64,000 nt of DNA from Glaciecola sp. 33A. Lineage in GTDB: Bacteria; Pseudomonadota; Gammaproteobacteria; Enterobacterales; Alteromonadaceae. Made by a program: the position numbers and the translations under genes. The notes under the pieces were generated by a model. That model made no database searches. It saw only the letters and a program-made list of their open reading frames with translations, and was not told where the DNA came from. The stretch lies in the NCBI RefSeq assembly GCF_002836745.1, contig NZ_PJAR01000029.1, positions 24,929 to 88,928 of the forward strand, in the 5' to 3' direction. Shown piece after piece: positions 60,012 through 64,000 of this stretch (the stretch's first letter is position 1; every line of letters starts with the position of its first letter).

Positions 60012-63000
60012 ATGCTTTTTAATAATTCAAACATCACGGAGTCTCCTATTCGTCAAAAAATTCGCGAGTTCTATCGTATTGATGAAAGTGTTGCGGTAGA
60101 GCATATTTTACCCTTGGCAGAAGTTAACGATGATGCTGCAAGCAGGGCGTGGGAAAAGGCCCGTAAAATGTCCCTAAAAATACGTAGAGACGAATCAGGA
60201 AACGGTGCGATAGATGCCTTACTGGCAGAATACACATTATCAAGTGAAGAAGGTGTGGTGTTGATGTGTTTAGCTGAAGCCTTATTACGTGTACCAGATA
60301 AGCAAACTCAAGATGCCCTAATTAGTGACAAAATATCTAAAGGGCAGTGGAACAGTCATATAGGCAGCAGTGATTCACTATTCGTTAATGCCTCATCTTG
60401 GGGGTTATTAGTGACCGGAAAGATGGTTGACTATGCTGATGAACGCGAAAAAGATAGTTTTGGTTTATTGAAGAAGGTTATTGGTCGATTAGGTGAGCCT
60501 GTCATTCGTAAAGCAATGAACTACGCCATGCAAATTATGGGAGAGCAGTTTGTTATTGGCGAAACTATTAAAGATGCAACTGATCATGCTACCAAGAAAG
60601 AGCGGCAAGGCTTCGTATATTCTTACGACATGCTAGGTGAAGGTGCGCGAACCATGGTCGACGCTGAAAAGTATTTTAAAGCTTATCAAGTTGCCATAGA
60701 TACCATTGGCGCAGTTGCTCGTGCGTCGGGTAAGAACGACCCTCGCAAAGTGCCTGGTATTTCAGTTAAGCTTTCTGCTATTCATCCTCGTTACGAATTT
60801 GCACAAAAAGAACGGATAATGGCTGAAGCTGCTCCCAAACTTAAAGCACTTTGTTTGCAAGCCAAAAGCTACAATATTGGGTTAACTGTTGATGCGGAAG
60901 AATCTGAGCGGTTAGATATATCCCTTGATGTTATTGAGGCGGTATTTAGTGACGATGAGTTAGCAGGTTGGAATGGCTTTTCGATGGCCCTGCAATCTTA
61001 TCAAAAACGCGCCATTTTTATAGTTGACTGGTTACGTGAACTAACCATGCGTGTTGACCGAAAAATAATGGTCCGCTTAGTAAAAGGTGCTTATTGGGAT
61101 ACTCAGATTAAAAACAGCCAAAAAGGGGGGTATCCGCATTTTCCGGTATTCACTCGCAAGGCTTCTACTGATGTATCTTATCTCGCCTGTGCGAAAAAAT
61201 TATTAGAATATAGAGATACTATTTTTCCACAGTTTGCTACGCATAATGCTTATACTGTCGCGACTATTCTTGAACTGGCGGGCAACGACAAAACAAGTTT
61301 TGAATTTCAATGCCTATATGGCATGGGTGGCTCGTTATATGATCAAGTTGTTACCAATGAAAATGTTCAATGTCGCGTCTACGCTCCGGTTGGTCCTCAT
61401 AAAGAGCTACTCGCCTATTTAGTTCGTCGTTTGTTAGAAAATGGTGCTAACTCTTCTTTTGTTAACGCCATTATTGATGAGTCACAACCGGTCGAATCTT
61501 TACTTCGCGATCCCATTGAAAAAATGCATCGCTTAAAAGACAAATATAACGGCCAAATAATCAAACCCATCGCGTTATACCATGATGAAAAAGGTGTCGG
61601 TCGAGATAATTCCAAGGGCCTAGATTTAACAGATATCAATACAGTAAGCCCTTTAAAAACATCACTGGATAACTGGCTTATGGATAACTTGTTCTCTGAA
61701 GATGATGCGCCAGAGGGGTCTGTCGCTATTAGAAACCCAGCAAAGCAGAGTGAAATTATTGGCTTTCAACGACATCACAGCAACGATGAAATGCTCGCGA
61801 TGATCGAAACAGCTCAAAACGCATTTGCTTCATGGTCACAAACACCTGTATCTGAACGCGCGTCCTTATTATGCCGTGTTGCCGATGTTCTTGAACATCA
61901 TATCGACGAGTTAATTGCCTTATGCATCAAAGAAGCAGGGAAAACCGCACAAGATGGTATTGATGAAGTCAAAGAGGCGGTTGATTTTTGTCGCTATTAT
62001 GCACAACAAGCGATTGAACTTGCAGAAGATGATCGTTTAGAAGCCCGTGGTGTGATGTTATGTATCAGCCCTTGGAACTTCCCGTTAGCTATATTTATAG
62101 GGCAAGTGACTGCTGCAATTGCTACTGGTAATACGGTGTTAGCTAAACCAGCCGAGCAAACAAGTTTAATTGCATTGCGCGCTATTGAACTAATGACATC
62201 TGTTGGATTACCACATGGCGTTGTACAAGCAGTTATTGCGCGGGGCAGCGATGTGGGTAGTGTTATTATTCCTAATGCACGTATTCAAGCGGTTATTTTT
62301 ACTGGTTCTATTAAAACAGCGACTATAATTTCGCAAACATTGGCTGATAGAGGCGGCGATCAAGTGCCCTTTATTGCTGAGACGGGTGGACAAAACTGTA
62401 TGTTAGTTGACTCTACCGCCCTGCCTGAACAAGTCGTTGATGATGTTATTTCTTCAGGATTTCAATCTGCAGGTCAACGCTGTTCCGCACTTCGAGTGTT
62501 ATTTTTACAAGAAGATATTGCTGATAATGTTATTACAATGCTTAAAGGCGCATTAGCAGAATTGCATGTGGGTAACCCAGAAAATCTACGTACTGACGTA
62601 GGTCCTGTCATTGATCAAAAAGCGCTAGATTCACTCAATGCTCACAGTGACTATATGAAAACTCATGGTCAGCTATTATACCAATGCGATATTTCTGATG
62701 AGATAACAAATGAAATAGCAGATAACGAACATTTCTTTTTTGCGCCGCGACTTTATGAAATAGAGAATATTAACGCGCTGAAGCAGGAAGTATTTGGTCC
62801 TTGTGTTCATATTGTTCGCTTTAAAGGCGATGAAATAGAAAAAGTCATTGATGATATTAACGGCACAGGTTTTGGCTTAACTATGGGTATCCATACCCGC
62901 ATTGAACAGCGAGCCATAAAGCTGGCTAAGCTATCACGAGCAGGTAACGTGTATATAAATCGCAATATGATTGGCGCTATTGTGGGTGTGCAACCTTTTG

Positions 63001-63842
63001 GTGGCCGTGGTCTTTCAGGTACAGGACCAAAAGCAGGTGGACCATATTATTTAACGCGTTTAGTTAAAGAAATAACAACACCCGGTGCCAAGGAACTCAA
63101 TTTATTACCACAGCAAACTGAAGCCTCAAACAGCGATGCGGAAGCGGTATTATTTATGGACCGAGCTAGTACCGCAGAAAAAATCTGGCGCTTGAGCGAG
63201 TTAAATACCCGTATATCTTGCGTTAGCGAAGTATTAGCAAAAATAGCTCATATCGATATCATTGATAATTTAGCAGACGATTTAACGCAGACTCTAGAAG
63301 CGGCGCGCTCGCAATTAATTGATATTAAAAAACACTTGAAGGAACCAGCCGTTTTACCGGGTCCAACAGGCGAGTCTAATATTCTATATTTAGAAAATCG
63401 TGGCAACATCATCTGTTTTGCTGACGAAAATGTTACTTTTCACTTTTGGTTGCTTTCTGTCGTAACGGCTTTGGCAACTGGTAATACCGTGATCTCGGTT
63501 GTTTCTGATTTGTTTTATGATGAAGCAATCGCTTTTAGAGATGAACTTATTGCAACAGGGGAAGATGAAAATATTTTTCAAATTGCCCGGTTATGCCATT
63601 TAACAGCGTTGCTGGCACAGCCTGGATTATCAGGTGTTGTTGTTGATAGTCATTGCGACCGTAAACATTATATCAGTGAGAAATTAGCAGAGCGTGAAGG
63701 TGCAATTTTACCTGTAATCAGTTCAAAATATTTTGATAATTTGATTCAACGATTATTAACAGAAAAAGCTATCAGTATTAATACCACCGCTACTGGTGGT
63801 AATACGTCACTCATGACCTTAGATGAAGAAGATGAAGGATAA
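60012..63842 (+). CDS. putA: Bifunctional proline dehydrogenase / glutamate-semialdehyde dehydrogenase
   Basis: 1276 residues from the ATG at 60012 with GAGG upstream. Order: helical arm and alpha domain (to about 180), FAD-binding proline dehydrogenase barrel (about 180-500; DAEESERLD, RLVKGAYWD, FATHNAYTV, QCLYGMGGSLYDQV, YAPVGPHKELLAYLVRR), P5C dehydrogenase (about 560-1040; ISPWNFPLAIF, catalytic Glu in FIAETGGQN, Cys in SAGQRCSALRV), and a C-terminal ALDH-like domain to the end. The ribbon-helix-helix DNA-binding domain of E. coli PutA is absent, so it cannot repress its own gene. Proline breakdown to glutamate in two channelled steps. Confidence 0.95.
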   Translation: MLFNNSNITESPIRQKIREFYRIDESVAVEHILPLAEVNDDAASRAWEKARKMSLKIRRDESGNGAIDALLAEYTLSSEEGVVLMCLAEALLRVPDKQTQDALISDKISKGQWNSHIGSSDSLFVNASSWGLLVTGKMVDYADEREKDSFGLLKKVIGRLGEPVIRKAMNYAMQIMGEQFVIGETIKDATDHATKKERQGFVYSYDMLGEGARTMVDAEKYFKAYQVAIDTIGAVARASGKNDPRKVPGISVKLSAIHPRYEFAQKERIMAEAAPKLKALCLQAKSYNIGLTVDAEESERLDISLDVIEAVFSDDELAGWNGFSMALQSYQKRAIFIVDWLRELTMRVDRKIMVRLVKGAYWDTQIKNSQKGGYPHFPVFTRKASTDVSYLACAKKLLEYRDTIFPQFATHNAYTVATILELAGNDKTSFEFQCLYGMGGSLYDQVVTNENVQCRVYAPVGPHKELLAYLVRRLLENGANSSFVNAIIDESQPVESLLRDPIEKMHRLKDKYNGQIIKPIALYHDEKGVGRDNSKGLDLTDINTVSPLKTSLDNWLMDNLFSEDDAPEGSVAIRNPAKQSEIIGFQRHHSNDEMLAMIETAQNAFASWSQTPVSERASLLCRVADVLEHHIDELIALCIKEAGKTAQDGIDEVKEAVDFCRYYAQQAIELAEDDRLEARGVMLCISPWNFPLAIFIGQVTAAIATGNTVLAKPAEQTSLIALRAIELMTSVGLPHGVVQAVIARGSDVGSVIIPNARIQAVIFTGSIKTATIISQTLADRGGDQVPFIAETGGQNCMLVDSTALPEQVVDDVISSGFQSAGQRCSALRVLFLQEDIADNVITMLKGALAELHVGNPENLRTDVGPVIDQKALDSLNAHSDYMKTHGQLLYQCDISDEITNEIADNEHFFFAPRLYEIENINALKQEVFGPCVHIVRFKGDEIEKVIDDINGTGFGLTMGIHTRIEQRAIKLAKLSRAGNVYINRNMIGAIVGVQPFGGRGLSGTGPKAGGPYYLTRLVKEITTPGAKELNLLPQQTEASNSDAEAVLFMDRASTAEKIWRLSELNTRISCVSEVLAKIAHIDIIDNLADDLTQTLEAARSQLIDIKKHLKEPAVLPGPTGESNILYLENRGNIICFADENVTFHFWLLSVVTALATGNTVISVVSDLFYDEAIAFRDELIATGEDENIFQIARLCHLTALLAQPGLSGVVVDSHCDRKHYISEKLAEREGAILPVISSKYFDNLIQRLLTEKAISINTTATGGNTSLMTLDEEDEG

Positions 63843-63944
63843 AGGAGCGGTTGGTTTTGAATACTAACGTTCTCAGCGAAGCCGTCGCGTCTACATCCTG
63901 CTTTTTGTCAGATAACTAATTATCAAATTTTTAGGGAGCCATTA

Positions 63945-64000
63945 ATGAGTTTTAAGCATTTATCAGCCAACAAGTTAGCCCTTAGCCTAGCGGTTACCAA
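63945..64000 (+). CDS. Start of a gene cut by the window edge
   Basis: ATG at 63945 with GGGAG eight bases upstream begins MSFKHLSANKLALSLAVT, which looks like the start of a signal peptide. It lies about 100 bp after putA on the same strand. The product cannot be identified. Confidence 0.55.
   Translation, partial: MSFKHLSANKLALSLAVT

Overview
The window looks like a chromosomal stretch from a marine gammaproteobacterium of the order Alteromonadales, close to Paraglaciecola, Glaciecola or Alteromonas. The reasons are a moderately AT-rich composition, the secreted laminarinase with thrombospondin type-3 repeats and a GlyGly-CTERM-like tail, the TonB-dependent receptor, the BetI-type choline operon, the suf operon and the many Na+/H+ antiporters. 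The placement is inferred from gene content and protein style, not from a marker gene. No rRNA, tRNA or CRISPR array was seen.

Layout. 1-6.9 kb (minus strand): truncated 7TMR-DISM sensor, penicillin-acylase-family enzyme, prolyl oligopeptidase whose lipoprotein leader is cut off by an in-frame amber codon, FrnE/DsbA-like thioredoxin-fold protein, isochorismatase-like hydrolase. 7.2-18.1 kb: carbohydrate block with nagA, a GNAT-nitrilase fusion, a sugar MFS transporter, GH16 laminarinase, GH2 beta-galactosidase and a divergent AraC regulator. 18.9-27.5 kb: one co-directional choline operon (TonB receptor, PhoD-like phosphatase, betI, betB, betA, compact BCCT transporter) behind a perfect 20-bp BetI-type operator. 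27.6-36.4 kb: Rrf2 regulator divergent from sufBCDSA-sufT-sufE-grxD-bolA-lipA. 36.6-38.2 kb: VOC protein and cysteine synthase. 38.2-41.5 kb: accessory patch with an unrecognised gene, a GC-rich ZIP transporter, a DHFR, and IS3- and IS6-family transposase debris. 41.5-46.9 kb (minus strand): second choline module (betB, betA, compact BCCT, TorF-like porin with no normal start codon). 47.6-49.4 kb: decayed dps and nhaC. 50.6-54.5 kb: PQQ glucose dehydrogenase and nhaA. 54.7-59.9 kb: glutaredoxin-MauE fusion and an RND efflux pair. 60.0-64.0 kb: putA and the start of another gene.

How the parts fit. The GH16, MFS and GH2 genes suggest use of algal beta-glucans and galactosides. The two choline modules would take up choline and oxidise it to glycine betaine. 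In the first module a phosphatase and an outer-membrane receptor may also supply choline from phosphorylated or lipid-bound forms. With the three Na+/H+ antiporter-type and betaine functions this fits life in sea water. The suf operon carries the whole path from cysteine sulfur through scaffold and carriers (SufA, monothiol glutaredoxin, BolA) to a client enzyme, LipA.

Most interesting observations: (1) both transporters in the choline modules are shortened BCCT proteins that keep the betaine-binding Trp residues but carry GLDVG where BCCT proteins have the GMGIG-type glycine motif; (2) three separate genes are followed at or just after their stop codon by tandem repeats with the same 14-bp period, one of them an array of Shine-Dalgarno-like units; (3) an amber codon sits directly after the lipobox cysteine of the prolyl oligopeptidase; (4) the TorF-like porin has a signal peptide and ribosome-binding site but an ATC where ATG is expected.
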